The notes under the pieces were generated by a model. That model was given only the letters and a program-made list of their open reading frames with translations. It was not told the origin of the DNA and made no database searches. The translations under genes and the position numbers were made by a program. A stretch of 64,000 bases of DNA, taken from assembly GCA_046269235.1 (NCBI GenBank), contig JBJZOS010000010.1, forward strand, positions 1 through 64,000. The letters are read 5' to 3'. Below are positions 8,187 through 15,845 of the stretch, in pieces. The stretch comes from Soonwooa sp032078105 (GTDB taxonomy: Bacteria; Bacteroidota; Bacteroidia; Flavobacteriales; Weeksellaceae). Numbering within the stretch: position 1 is the stretch's first letter; every line of letters starts with the position of its first letter.

Positions 8187-9002
8187 TTAGTTGTAGTTTT
8201 TAACCACACCTTTTACGATTTTGATAACGTCTGGCATGGCTTTGTTAGCCGCATTAAGCACTTCTTCATGCGATACTGCGAAAGCGATTTCGGGACCGCC
8301 CAAATCTGTAATAATCGAAACGCAGAATACGTCCATCCCCATGTGTTTTGCAACAATAACCTCCGGCACCGTGCTCATACCTACGGCATCACCACCGATG
8401 AAACGTACTAATCCGTACTCGGACGGCGTTTCGAACGTTGGACCTTGTAATCCTACATAAACACCTTCGTGCACTTTGATGTTATTTTCGTTAGCTACGT
8501 TGTTAGCGGTTTGTAACATTTTTTTGTTGTAAGCTTCGCTCATATCCACAAATCTAGGGCCTAGCTCGTCGATGTTTTTACCTCGTAATGGATGTTCTGG
8601 CATCATGTTGATGTGATCTTTTACGAGCATTATGTCACCAACTTGGAAGTTAGGATTAACGCCACCAGAAGCGTTTGATAATAAGAGATTTTGGATTCCT
8701 AATAAATGGAAAACTTTGAAAGGAAAGGTCACAGTCTCCATCGGATAACCTTCGTAATAATGGAAACGACCACTCATCATCAAGACTTTTTTGCCTTCGA
8801 GCATTCCGTAGATTAACTTGCCACCGTGGCCAACAACAGTTACTTGCGGGAAGTTAGGAATGTCCGAATATTCGATTGTGTGGATCGGTTGTACTTCGTC
8901 TTGAAGTCTACCAAGGCCAGATCCTAATACGATTGCAAAGTCTGGTGTGTCTTGGATAATATTTTTGATGAACGCTGCAGTTTCTTTAATTTTTTCTAAC
9001 AT
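8187..9002 (-). CDS. punA: Purine-nucleoside phosphorylase
   Basis: Cytoplasmic enzyme of 271 residues that splits purine nucleosides with phosphate to base and (deoxy)ribose 1-phosphate in purine salvage. It is of the trimeric PNP class, not the hexameric DeoD class: VLGSGLG near the N terminus, VVGHGG phosphate-binding segment, the GRFHYYEGY motif, SNASGGVN, and VGLQGPTFETPSEY with the Glu that holds the purine. MSTVPEVIVAKH and the Asn/Asp region ITDLGG are also present. The start overlaps the end of lpxK by 17 bases, which implies translational coupling in a two-gene operon. Confidence 0.93.
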   Translation of the reverse strand: MLEKIKETAAFIKNIIQDTPDFAIVLGSGLGRLQDEVQPIHTIEYSDIPNFPQVTVVGHGGKLIYGMLEGKKVLMMSGRFHYYEGYPMETVTFPFKVFHLLGIQNLLLSNASGGVNPNFQVGDIMLVKDHINMMPEHPLRGKNIDELGPRFVDMSEAYNKKMLQTANNVANENNIKVHEGVYVGLQGPTFETPSEYGLVRFIGGDAVGMSTVPEVIVAKHMGMDVFCVSIITDLGGPEIAFAVSHEEVLNAANKAMPDVIKIVKGVVKNYN

Positions 9003-10011
9003 AATCGTTGATTATTTGATTAAACGCTTCTTGATTGTCTATTTCTACATTAATTGGCCAATAAAAGATTTTGTCACGTAAGTAATCAAACGTTTTGAGT
9101 CTTACATAATCTTTTTCTGTGGTTAAAATCATCTTGTATTCGCCAAGTTTTTTATATTCTGCCACAATTTTTTTGATGTCATCATCGGAGAAATTGTGAT
9201 GGTCTTTGTATTTAAGATGTTTTACTTTTTTAGAATATTTGCCGACTTCTTTTACAATTTGTTTGGGGTTGGCGATACCAGTTATCAAAAGTACATCGTA
9301 ATAATCCAGATTTTTCACCGGCATATATTTATCAATGCTCATGACATTTTCGTCATATTCTATAGAGGAGAAAAATACTTTCTGATAATGTTGTGGTTTT
9401 ATTCTTGAAATGTAATATTGTTTTTTTTCCTCCGTTAAATCATCTGGGCATTTGGTAACCATAATAATGTCGGCACGTTTTGCACCACGGCGACTTTCTC
9501 GCAAATCACCAGCTGGCAAAATGAAATCCTTAAAATACGGATCATTATAGACTGTCAACAAAATATTAAGTCCTGGTTTTATCGCACGATGCTGAAAGCT
9601 ATCATCCAAAACTAAAACATTAAGATCCATGTCTTCGATCAATTTTTTTGCACCGAAAACACGGTCTTCGCAAACGCCGATAACGAAACGATTTTTAAAA
9701 CGTTCGAACAATTGCATGGGCTCGTCACCAACAGTTTTGTAGTTACTTTCGTAGTTAACCACATTGTAACCTTTTGTCATCCTACCATAGCCACGCGAAA
9801 GTACACCCGTGCGATAATATTTGGACAGATAAGCTGCCAAATACATCACCATTGGCGATTTTCCACTTCCGCCAACAGAAAGATTACCTACACCAATGAT
9901 AGGAGTTTTGAATCGTTTCGAAGAAAATAACCCCCAATCAAACATTCGGTTCCTAATCGAAGTTCCGAGATGATAACCAAGGGAAAAAGGGTAGAGATAC
10001 CATCTTTTCAT
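8986..10011 (-). CDS. lpxK: Tetraacyldisaccharide 4'-kinase
   Basis: Phosphorylates the 4' position of the lipid A disaccharide at the inner membrane, completing lipid IVA. 341 residues, typical length. N-terminal YPFSLGYHLGTSIRN is the membrane-associated helix; the P-loop is VGGSGKSPMV, followed by SRGYGR, VGDEPM, and LDDSFQHRAI as in LpxK. The GITGIANP-like segment is LITGIANPKQ and the C-terminal TTEKDYVRL motif is present. A TTG 9 bases upstream is in frame, but ATG 10011 (MKRWYLYPF) is the normal start. First gene of the lpxK-PNP operon. Confidence 0.95.
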   Translation of the reverse strand: MKRWYLYPFSLGYHLGTSIRNRMFDWGLFSSKRFKTPIIGVGNLSVGGSGKSPMVMYLAAYLSKYYRTGVLSRGYGRMTKGYNVVNYESNYKTVGDEPMQLFERFKNRFVIGVCEDRVFGAKKLIEDMDLNVLVLDDSFQHRAIKPGLNILLTVYNDPYFKDFILPAGDLRESRRGAKRADIIMVTKCPDDLTEEKKQYYISRIKPQHYQKVFFSSIEYDENVMSIDKYMPVKNLDYYDVLLITGIANPKQIVKEVGKYSKKVKHLKYKDHHNFSDDDIKKIVAEYKKLGEYKMILTTEKDYVRLKTFDYLRDKIFYWPINVEIDNQEAFNQIINDYVRKN

Positions 10012-10229
10012 AGTCGACAAAAATACAATAATCGATTGGTTTTATCAATAGGAAAATGTCGTTTAGACGATAATATTTGTCATTTTAATATAAAATTAAA
10101 TTAAACTATGGTAATTTAATTGCTGGTTAACATTCTTGTTAAATGTTTAAGTAGCAAATCATTCGATATAAAGGTTTATTAAGTTTAATAATTAAAATAA
10201 TCTTTAGAAGCCTTTTCAACTAACATCAT

Positions 10230-10237
10230 TATATTTG
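10230..10237 (+). promoter_or_regulatory. -7 box (TATATTTG) for the yicC operon
   Basis: Perfect TAnnTTTG match 22 bases before the yicC start. No TTG is present at -33; a T-rich CCTTTT stretch is at about the right distance. The remaining intergenic DNA (10012-10229) is AT-rich and shows nothing else I can name. Confidence 0.55.
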
Positions 10238-10259
10238 CATTATAATAAGAAAAGCAGAT

Positions 10260-11117
10260 ATGGTATTATCAATGACGGGATTTGGTCGTGCAGAAGGTGT
10301 TTTCGAAGGAAAAAAGCTGACCATCGACATCAAGTCGCTCAACAGCAAGACATTCGACCTTAATATTAAAGTGCCGATTCGTTATAAAGAAAAAGAGTTT
10401 GATATTAGAAAATTGCTGAATGATAAATTACTTCGCGGAAAAGTTGATTGCTACATCAATTGCGAAAATCTCGAAGACAGCAACGATGTTAATATTAATA
10501 AAGAGATTGTAAAATCGTATATGACGCAACTTGGCGAGATTTCGCCTGGTGCTAATGCTATAGATTATTTGCAAATGGCGGTTAGAATGCCAGAAGCTAT
10601 TAGTAACAAAACTGTTGATCTTAGTGATGAAGAATGGAATTTCTTATTAAAAATCGTTAATGAGGCGATTTCTAAGTTTTTGGAATTTCGAACAACAGAA
10701 GGTTCAATTCTTCAAGATGAATTAGGAAAAAATGTAAAAAGTATAGAGTCGAAATTATCACAAGTTCCGCAATATGAAGAAGAGAGAATCTATGCAGTTA
10801 GAGAACGTTATCAAAATACTTTAAAGGAATTTGAAAATGTTGACGAAACGCGTTTTTATCAAGAGATGGCTTATTACACAGAGAAGTTAGACATCTCTGA
10901 AGAAAAGGTGAGATTATCGCAACATCTTAAATATTATTTGGATGTTATGAAGAATGAAGATTTTAATGGTAAAAAATTAGGATTTATATCTCAGGAAATG
11001 GGACGCGAGATCAATACGTTAGGATCGAAAGCCAATCACGCAGCCATCCAAAAATTGGTTGTCGAAATGAAAGACGACCTCGAAAAAATTAAAGAACAAA
11101 CCCTTAATGTTTTGTAA
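10260..11117 (+). CDS. yicC: YicC-family endoribonuclease
   Basis: 285 residues. The N-terminal YicC domain starts MVLSMTGFGRAEG and the C-terminal DUF1732 domain ends with EMGREINTLGSKAN and a Glu/Lys-rich helix. Members from enterics act as endoribonucleases on specific RNAs; that role is taken from the family, not seen here. It heads a run with gmk (73 bases on) and nadA. The yicC-gmk pairing is common in many bacteria. Confidence 0.9.
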   Translation: MVLSMTGFGRAEGVFEGKKLTIDIKSLNSKTFDLNIKVPIRYKEKEFDIRKLLNDKLLRGKVDCYINCENLEDSNDVNINKEIVKSYMTQLGEISPGANAIDYLQMAVRMPEAISNKTVDLSDEEWNFLLKIVNEAISKFLEFRTTEGSILQDELGKNVKSIESKLSQVPQYEEERIYAVRERYQNTLKEFENVDETRFYQEMAYYTEKLDISEEKVRLSQHLKYYLDVMKNEDFNGKKLGFISQEMGREINTLGSKANHAAIQKLVVEMKDDLEKIKEQTLNVL

Positions 11118-11190
11118 ATTATAAGTTATAAATTTTGAGTGATTTTTAAATCAACTCCTAATTTGTGATTCATAATTCATAATTATAAAA

Positions 11191-11754
11191 ATGAATAAAG
11201 TAGTTATATTTTCGGCACCATCAGGAAGTGGAAAAACCACTTTGGTAAAGCATTGTTTAGCGCATTTTCCAGATTTGCAATTCTCAATTTCGTGCACAAC
11301 AAGAGCACCTCGTGGTGACGAAAAACATGGTGTTGATTATCACTTTTTAAGCCCAGATGAGTTTCGTCAAAAGATTTCCGAAAATGCTTTTGTAGAGTTT
11401 GAAGAAGTTTACACAGACAAGTTTTACGGGACTTTGCAAGAAGAAGTGGAGCGCATTTGGAAGAACGGAAAAGTTGTTATTTTTGATGTTGATGTTAAAG
11501 GCGGTGTTAACTTAAAAAAGATTTTTGGAGAACAGGCATTGTCAATTTTCATTGCACCACCAAGTATCGAGGAGCTGGAACGTCGATTAACAACACGAGG
11601 AACGGATGCGCTAGAAGTTATCAAAACTCGTGTAGCAAAGGCTGAAGAAGAGTTAACTTATCAGAGTAAGTTTGATAAAGTTGTCATTAATGATAATCTA
11701 GAAGCTGCAACGCAAGAGATGGAAAGTATTTTGCATGACTTTATTAACGCTTAA
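11191..11754 (+). CDS. gmk: Guanylate kinase
   Basis: Converts GMP and ATP to GDP and ADP. 187 residues, standard length. P-loop SAPSGSGKTT (8-17), then the GMP-binding region SCTTRAPRGDE and GVDYHFLS, Glu-rich EFVEFEEVYTDKFYGT-type segment, and the Asp of VVIFDVDVKGGVNLKK. The LID contains RLTTRGTD. 18 bases separate it from nadA, so the two are likely one transcript with yicC upstream. Confidence 0.96.
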   Translation: MNKVVIFSAPSGSGKTTLVKHCLAHFPDLQFSISCTTRAPRGDEKHGVDYHFLSPDEFRQKISENAFVEFEEVYTDKFYGTLQEEVERIWKNGKVVIFDVDVKGGVNLKKIFGEQALSIFIAPPSIEELERRLTTRGTDALEVIKTRVAKAEEELTYQSKFDKVVINDNLEAATQEMESILHDFINA

Positions 11755-11772
11755 TTAATCACACAAAAAGAT

Positions 11773-12789
11773 ATGGAAAACACGTTAGAAAAAGCGAAAT
11801 CCAGTATGCCTATTAAAGGTTTTTTGGATATTAAAGATATTGCAATTCCACAGGGGCAAGATCTTGTGGATGCTATTTTAAAACTAAAAGAAGAAAAAAA
11901 CGCTGTCATTTTAGCCCATTATTATCAACCTGCTGAGATTCAGGATATCGCAGATTTTTTAGGTGATTCTTTGCAGTTGGCGCGTCAGGCAAAAGATACG
12001 GATGCTGATATGATTGTTTTCTGCGGGGTACATTTCATGGCGGAAGCAGCAAAAATTCTTAATCCTACCAAAAAAGTTGTTTTGCCAGATACTTTGGCAG
12101 GATGCTCTTTGGCAGACGGTTGTAGCGGCGAAGGCCTGCGTGCAATGCGCGAGCAACATGCTGGGGCTTTGGTGGCCACCTACATCAATTGTAATGCAGA
12201 AACTAAGGCTGAGAGTGACATTATCGTAACAAGTTCTAATGCAGAAACCATTATCAATGCGTTACCAAAAGACCAACCGATTATTTTCGCACCAGACAAA
12301 AATCTTGGACGTTATCTTGCGCAGAAGACTGGTCGCGATATGATACTGTGGGACGGAAGTTGTATCGTTCACGAAGCATTTTCGATGGAGCGAATTGCAA
12401 AACAGTTGGCAGATAATCCAGATGCCAAACTAATCGCGCATCCCGAAAGTGAAGAAGCTGTGCTAAAATTGGCACATTTCATTGGTTCTACCTCGGCTTT
12501 GCTTAACTATGTTGAAAAAGATGATTGTCAAAAATTCATCATTGCGACCGAGGAAGGCATTCTTCACGAGATGAAAAAACGTGCGCCGCATAAAGACTTG
12601 ATTCCAGCTTTGGTGTTTGACGAATCCTGTAATTGCAGCGAGTGTTTTTACATGAAGCGCAACACGATGGAAAAGCTTTATTTATGCATGAAGTACGAAC
12701 TTCCAGAAATTTTAATTGAAGAAGAATTACGTCTGAAAGCGCTAAAGCCAATCGAGGCGATGCTAGAACTTTCAAAAACGATAAAATAA
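11773..12789 (+). CDS. nadA: Quinolinate synthase A
   Basis: Iron-sulfur enzyme that condenses iminoaspartate with dihydroxyacetone phosphate to quinolinate in NAD synthesis. 338 residues. Candidate [4Fe-4S] ligands are Cys84 (VFCGVHFMAE), Cys196 (WDGSCIVHE) and one of the cluster Cys285/287/290 (ESCNCSECFYMK), the spacing expected in NadA. N-terminal AHYYQPAEIQDIADFLGDS is characteristic. No nadB or nadC lies next to it here. In many flavobacteria the gene after gmk is nadD, so nadA in this place is a small local difference (from general knowledge). Confidence 0.95.
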   Translation: MENTLEKAKSSMPIKGFLDIKDIAIPQGQDLVDAILKLKEEKNAVILAHYYQPAEIQDIADFLGDSLQLARQAKDTDADMIVFCGVHFMAEAAKILNPTKKVVLPDTLAGCSLADGCSGEGLRAMREQHAGALVATYINCNAETKAESDIIVTSSNAETIINALPKDQPIIFAPDKNLGRYLAQKTGRDMILWDGSCIVHEAFSMERIAKQLADNPDAKLIAHPESEEAVLKLAHFIGSTSALLNYVEKDDCQKFIIATEEGILHEMKKRAPHKDLIPALVFDESCNCSECFYMKRNTMEKLYLCMKYELPEILIEEELRLKALKPIEAMLELSKTIK

Positions 12790-12792
12790 ATT

Positions 12793-12936
12793 TGGGCAAT
12801 CCCGCGCCAAGGCTTTATCTACGCTAGCGGTCGGGCTGTACGCTGTATCTTGGAGCGCTTCGCTCGGTCGTCTCCGCTACGCTCCGACGCCTCGCTCCGC
12901 TCCCAAGGATGCCGCTGCCATCCCTATTGCGTCCCA
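12793..12936 (-). repeat. GC-rich dispersed repeat, copy 1
   Basis: Strikingly GC-rich island between nadA and folB. Read on the minus strand it contains TGGCAGCGGCATCC, then alternating GGAGCGNAGCGG-like steps, then AAGATACAGCGTACAGC. The same order of blocks is found on the plus strand at 36030-36136 (TGGAAGCGGCATCC ... AAAGATATAGCGGACAGC). The central part is internally palindromic (GAGCG/CGCTC steps), so it can form stem-loops. No open frame of note runs through it. Confidence 0.8.
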
Positions 12937-12941
12937 AAGTA

Positions 12942-12992
12942 GTAAAATGTACAAGTTTTGTTGAGAAATCGACAAAACTTGTTTAGTTTTAC
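12942..12992. repeat. Interrupted palindrome between nadA and folB
   Basis: ACAAGTTTTGT (12951-12961) is perfectly inverted as ACAAAACTTGT (12972-12982) around a 10-base spacer, and a second pair GTAAAA (12942-12947) / TTTTAC (12987-12992) flanks it. It lies 70 bases before folB. It could be a terminator for nadA (only a short T-run follows) or a regulator-binding site; neither can be decided from the sequence. Confidence 0.6.
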
Positions 12993-13061
12993 AATAATTA
13001 AGATTTAAGAATTATTATAATCTAAAAAAAAAAAATCAACAATCAAAGCCTAGAAGAACCT

Positions 13062-13424
13062 ATGCATTCAAAAATTATTCTTGAGAACATAAAGATATAC
13101 GCATTTCACGGCGTTTTACCAGAAGAGACAATTTTGGGGACCTATTATATTATCAATGCCGAACTTCATGCCGATTTAGAAAAAGCATCGCAATCCGATG
13201 ATTTGTCAGACACCATCAACTATGCAGAAGTTAATGATATTATTCACCGCGAGATGAGTATTCCGTCAAAATTATTAGAACATGTTATTGGCAGAATTAT
13301 TTCAAAATTGGAGTCTTCGTTTCCTCAACTCAGTTTTATTAAAGTGAAACTAACCAAAACCCGTCCACCAATGCGTGGCGAAATGCAAGGTGTCAGCATC
13401 GAAATTGAAAAGAAGATTTCTTAA
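13062..13424 (+). CDS. folB: Dihydroneopterin aldolase
   Basis: Cleaves dihydroneopterin to 6-hydroxymethyl-dihydropterin and glycolaldehyde in folate synthesis. 120 residues, as usual. N-terminal ENIKIYAFHGVLPEE carries the Glu-bearing pterin-binding loop, DTINYAEVNDII is the conserved Tyr segment, LLEHVIGRI follows, and the catalytic Lys is in KVKLTKTRPP. Stands alone, 58 bases before the SIMPL gene on the same strand. Preceded by a run of A (13024-13034) and by the palindrome at 12942-12992. Confidence 0.93.
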   Translation: MHSKIILENIKIYAFHGVLPEETILGTYYIINAELHADLEKASQSDDLSDTINYAEVNDIIHREMSIPSKLLEHVIGRIISKLESSFPQLSFIKVKLTKTRPPMRGEMQGVSIEIEKKIS

Positions 13425-13482
13425 CATTTTTTTTAATGGAACAAACTTTGTTGCTAACATGTTGCACTAAAAATATTGAGTT

Positions 13483-14217
13483 ATGAAACCACAATACATC
13501 ACAGTTGGTATCGCTGCTTTAGGCTTGATTATCGCAACGATCTTCTTCGGCAACGCCATCAAAAATAGGAATAAAGCAGACAATACGATTTCGGTTACTG
13601 GTTTGGGTTCTAAAAAATTTACTTCAGATTTAATTACTTGGTCAGGAAGTTTTTCAAAAAATAATTTTGACTTAAAATCGGCATATGACGAGTTGGCGGT
13701 TGATAAAAATGTGATTGCTCAATATCTAAAATCAAAAGGTATTAAGGATAACGAAATGGTTTTTTCTGCGGTTGATATTCAAAAGAATTATAGAAGTTAT
13801 AACGACTCCAATGGTAATTATGTTCAAGGAGAATTTTCCGGATACAATCTTACACAAAGCGTTAGCATCGAATCCAAAGAAGTTGGAAAAATTGAAAATA
13901 TCTCTAGAAACATCACCGAAATTATCAATCGTGGCATTGAATTCACTTCTTCAACACCTCAATATTTTTATACCAAATTGGCTGAAGTTAAGCAGCAGAT
14001 GATTGCAGATGCAACCAAAGATGCTAAAGAACGTGCCGAAAAAATTGCTTACAACGCGGGAAGCTCACTCGGAAGTTTGAAAAAAGCAACGATGGGCGTT
14101 ATCCAAATTACGGCACCTAATTCTAACGAGGATTATTCTTATGGCGGTACATTTAACACGTCTTCAAAAGAAAAAGAAGCGACAATCACCATTAAACTGG
14201 AATATCAGGTTAATTAG
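13483..14217 (+). CDS. SIMPL-domain (DUF541) protein, membrane-anchored
   Basis: 244 residues. An N-terminal hydrophobic segment (about 6-23, GIAALGLIIATIFFGNAI) is a signal anchor or signal peptide, followed by the SIMPL/DUF541 domain: NTISVTGLGSKKF at its start, the KSKGI...MVFSAVDIQKNY middle, SVSIESKEVGKIENISRNI, and the DATKDAKERAEKIAYNAGSSLG helix near the end. Family members such as the BP26 and YggE proteins are periplasmic and linked to oxidative stress; no function can be shown here. Its stop codon lies inside the first unit of the heptamer array that follows. Confidence 0.85.
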   Translation: MKPQYITVGIAALGLIIATIFFGNAIKNRNKADNTISVTGLGSKKFTSDLITWSGSFSKNNFDLKSAYDELAVDKNVIAQYLKSKGIKDNEMVFSAVDIQKNYRSYNDSNGNYVQGEFSGYNLTQSVSIESKEVGKIENISRNITEIINRGIEFTSSTPQYFYTKLAEVKQQMIADATKDAKERAEKIAYNAGSSLGSLKKATMGVIQITAPNSNEDYSYGGTFNTSSKEKEATITIKLEYQVN

Positions 14218-14274
14218 GAATTAGGAATTAGGAATTAGGAGTTAGAAATTAGGAATTAGGAATTAGGAATTAGG
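14212..14274. repeat. Tandem heptamer array (AATTAGG x9)
   Basis: Nine consecutive 7-base units: eight exact AATTAGG copies and one variant AGTTAGA (14240-14246). The first unit includes the TAG stop of the SIMPL gene (14215-14217). There are no spacers of unique sequence, so it is a simple tandem repeat likely to vary in copy number by slippage. Confidence 0.95.
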
Positions 14275-14306
14275 AAGTGCTTTTTCTAAAAACTAAAAGC
14301 CAGCAA

Positions 14307-14756
14307 CTATATTTTCGTCTTGCTGTCCATGACAATCGTAACAGGTCCATCATTGATGAGAGCAACCTTCATGTCGGCGCCGAAAATACCACTTTCGACC
14401 TTTAAGCCAGATTTTTTTAATTCATCTTTAAAATACTCGAATAATGGTATGGCTTTGTCAGGTTTTGCAGCTTTTATGAAAGACGGACGATTTCCTTTTT
14501 TATAATCAGCAATTAATGTGAATTGGCTGATGCAAAGGATTTCACCTTGGATGTCTTTTATCGATAGATTCAATTTGCCGTCCTCATCTCCAAAAATTCT
14601 TAAATCCAAAATCTTTTTGACAAGCCAATCTGCGTCTTCACTTTGGTCATTTTCATCAATCCCGCAAAGAAGCATCAATCCCGCTCCGATTTTGCCAACA
14701 ATTTTTTCGTCGACTTTTACAGAAGACTCAGACACACGCTGGATAACAATTTTCAT
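14307..14756 (-). CDS. dtd: D-aminoacyl-tRNA deacylase
   Basis: Removes D-amino acids (and glycine from tRNA-Ala) from mischarged tRNA. 149 residues, the full family length. The two signature motifs that form the active site are present: SQFTL (in LCISQFTLIADYKKGNRPSF) and the Gly-cisPro pair in NDGPVTIVMD. N-terminal MKIVIQRVSESSVKVD is typical. Nine bases downstream of the lipoprotein gene on the same strand. Its 3' end faces the heptamer array, 32 bases away. Confidence 0.95.
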   Translation of the reverse strand: MKIVIQRVSESSVKVDEKIVGKIGAGLMLLCGIDENDQSEDADWLVKKILDLRIFGDEDGKLNLSIKDIQGEILCISQFTLIADYKKGNRPSFIKAAKPDKAIPLFEYFKDELKKSGLKVESGIFGADMKVALINDGPVTIVMDSKTKI

Positions 14757-14765
14757 AGTTTAAGT

Positions 14766-15224
14766 TTAATAGTAGATAGAAATAACGCCTGTGGATGGTT
14801 CGTACTGGAAAGGATAAGTTTTTGGAGGAAGACCTTTGGATTTGTCGTTAATAGGTGTCCCGTTCAACATCCATTCAGCGCCATCTTTGTCGCAAACGAT
14901 AGTTGTGTTATCTTTAACTCGTAATACTGTTGAGTCGCCATCTGGACAAATATGAGGTGCGTTTCTGTCATAGACTTTGTAACCATTAGCGGTATTTGCA
15001 ATGATAAGGCCTCGCGTCCCAGCGCCCACTTCGTTAACATAAACCCATCCACCTTGTATTGTAACTGGATAGTATAAAGGAAGGTTAGTGTTAATGCTTA
15101 CATTAATCTGCGATTGCGGAAAACAAGAAACCGTTTCGGCTCTGTCACTACAAGAGTTGATAATGAATAAATTACTGAAAACCAGAAAAATAATTATCCC
15201 AAAATATCTTAAATTCATTTTCAT
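14766..15224 (-). CDS. Lipoprotein with degenerate Rieske-like domain
   Basis: 152 residues. The signal peptide ends in a lipobox-like FIINSC with Cys near residue 25. The remainder follows the order of a Rieske-type ferredoxin domain (…YDRNAPH…, …TIVCDKDGAEWMLNGTP…, …LPPKTYPFQY), but the cluster ligands are incomplete: the first CxH is replaced by APH and the second CxxH by CDKD. It therefore cannot hold a normal [2Fe-2S] cluster. Probably a structural descendant on the periplasmic face of a membrane. Function unknown; may be cotranscribed with dtd. Confidence 0.65.
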   Translation of the reverse strand: MKMNLRYFGIIIFLVFSNLFIINSCSDRAETVSCFPQSQINVSINTNLPLYYPVTIQGGWVYVNEVGAGTRGLIIANTANGYKVYDRNAPHICPDGDSTVLRVKDNTTIVCDKDGAEWMLNGTPINDKSKGLPPKTYPFQYEPSTGVISIYY

Positions 15225-15239
15225 CTCAAAATTAATTTA

Positions 15240-15247
15240 TATATTTG
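15240..15247 (+). promoter_or_regulatory. greA: -7 box (TATATTTG) for greA
   Basis: Perfect TAnnTTTG in the divergent intergenic region, 82 bases before the greA start. The -33 side has T-rich sequence but no TTG. It would start a leader that contains the hairpin at 15268-15303. Confidence 0.5.
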
Positions 15248-15267
15248 TCAAAACGATTCAACACAAC

Positions 15268-15303
15268 AAAAATTATATCCGGCAAAGGTCGGATAATTTT
15301 TTT
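15268..15303 (+). promoter_or_regulatory. greA: Terminator-like hairpin in the greA leader
   Basis: ATTATATCCG (15272-15281) pairs with CGGATAAT (15290-15297) with one bulged base, and seven T follow (15297-15303). The gene to the left runs away on the minus strand, so there is no upstream plus-strand gene for it to terminate. It could attenuate greA transcription. Confidence 0.5.
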
Positions 15304-15328
15304 ATATTAACGTTAAAAAATTATTGAC

Positions 15329-15796
15329 ATGAGTTATGTTACTAAAGAAGGTTTAGATAAAATGAAAGCAGAGCTTGAGCAATTGGAAACTATTGAAAGA
15401 CCAAAAGTTACCCAACAGATTGCAGAAGCAAGAGATAAAGGTGACCTTTCTGAAAATGCAGAATATGACGCAGCTAAAGAAGCGCAAGGACTTTTAGAAA
15501 TGCGTATTTCTAAACTTAAAGATATTATTTCGGTTTCTAAGATTATCGATGAAAGCCAGCTAGATACGTCAAAAGTTTCAATTTTGACAACAGTTAGACT
15601 TAAAAATCATGCTACTAAAGCGGAACAAAAATTTACTTTAGTTCCAGATAATGAAAGCGACCTGAAAACAGGGAAAATTTCTGTTAATACACCAATCGCG
15701 AAAGGTCTTTTAGGAAAAGCTGTTGGCGATGTCGCTGAGATTACACTTCCTAACGGGAATAAGTTGACTTTTGATATTTTAGAAATAAGTTTGTAA
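15329..15796 (+). CDS. greA: Transcription elongation factor GreA
   Basis: Stimulates RNA cleavage by backtracked RNA polymerase. 155 residues. The N-terminal coiled coil carries the acidic tip DKGDLSENAEYDAAKE, the GreA hallmark whose Asp/Glu residues coordinate Mg in the active site. The C-terminal domain has FTLVPDNESD and TPIAKGLLGKAVGD. Followed 49 bases on by a HIT protein, an arrangement common in flavobacteria. Its leader carries a possible attenuator. Confidence 0.97.
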   Translation: MSYVTKEGLDKMKAELEQLETIERPKVTQQIAEARDKGDLSENAEYDAAKEAQGLLEMRISKLKDIISVSKIIDESQLDTSKVSILTTVRLKNHATKAEQKFTLVPDNESDLKTGKISVNTPIAKGLLGKAVGDVAEITLPNGNKLTFDILEISL

Positions 15797-15845
15797 TTTT
15801 TATTAAACGGTTTGATATTTGTAGAAGGCAAATACTTTTAAAATT

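Noticed and set aside
12793..12936. GC-rich stretch as a fragment of foreign DNA or a decayed gene
   Set aside because: The same ordered blocks recur at 36.0 kb and are palindromic, which fits a dispersed repeat better than a gene remnant.
14212..14274. Short repeat array as a CRISPR
   Set aside because: Units are 7 bases with no spacers and no cas genes nearby; it is a simple tandem repeat.
15088..15327. Plus-strand frame across the lipoprotein start and greA leader
   Set aside because: Runs antisense to a signal peptide and through the hairpin; no recognisable product.
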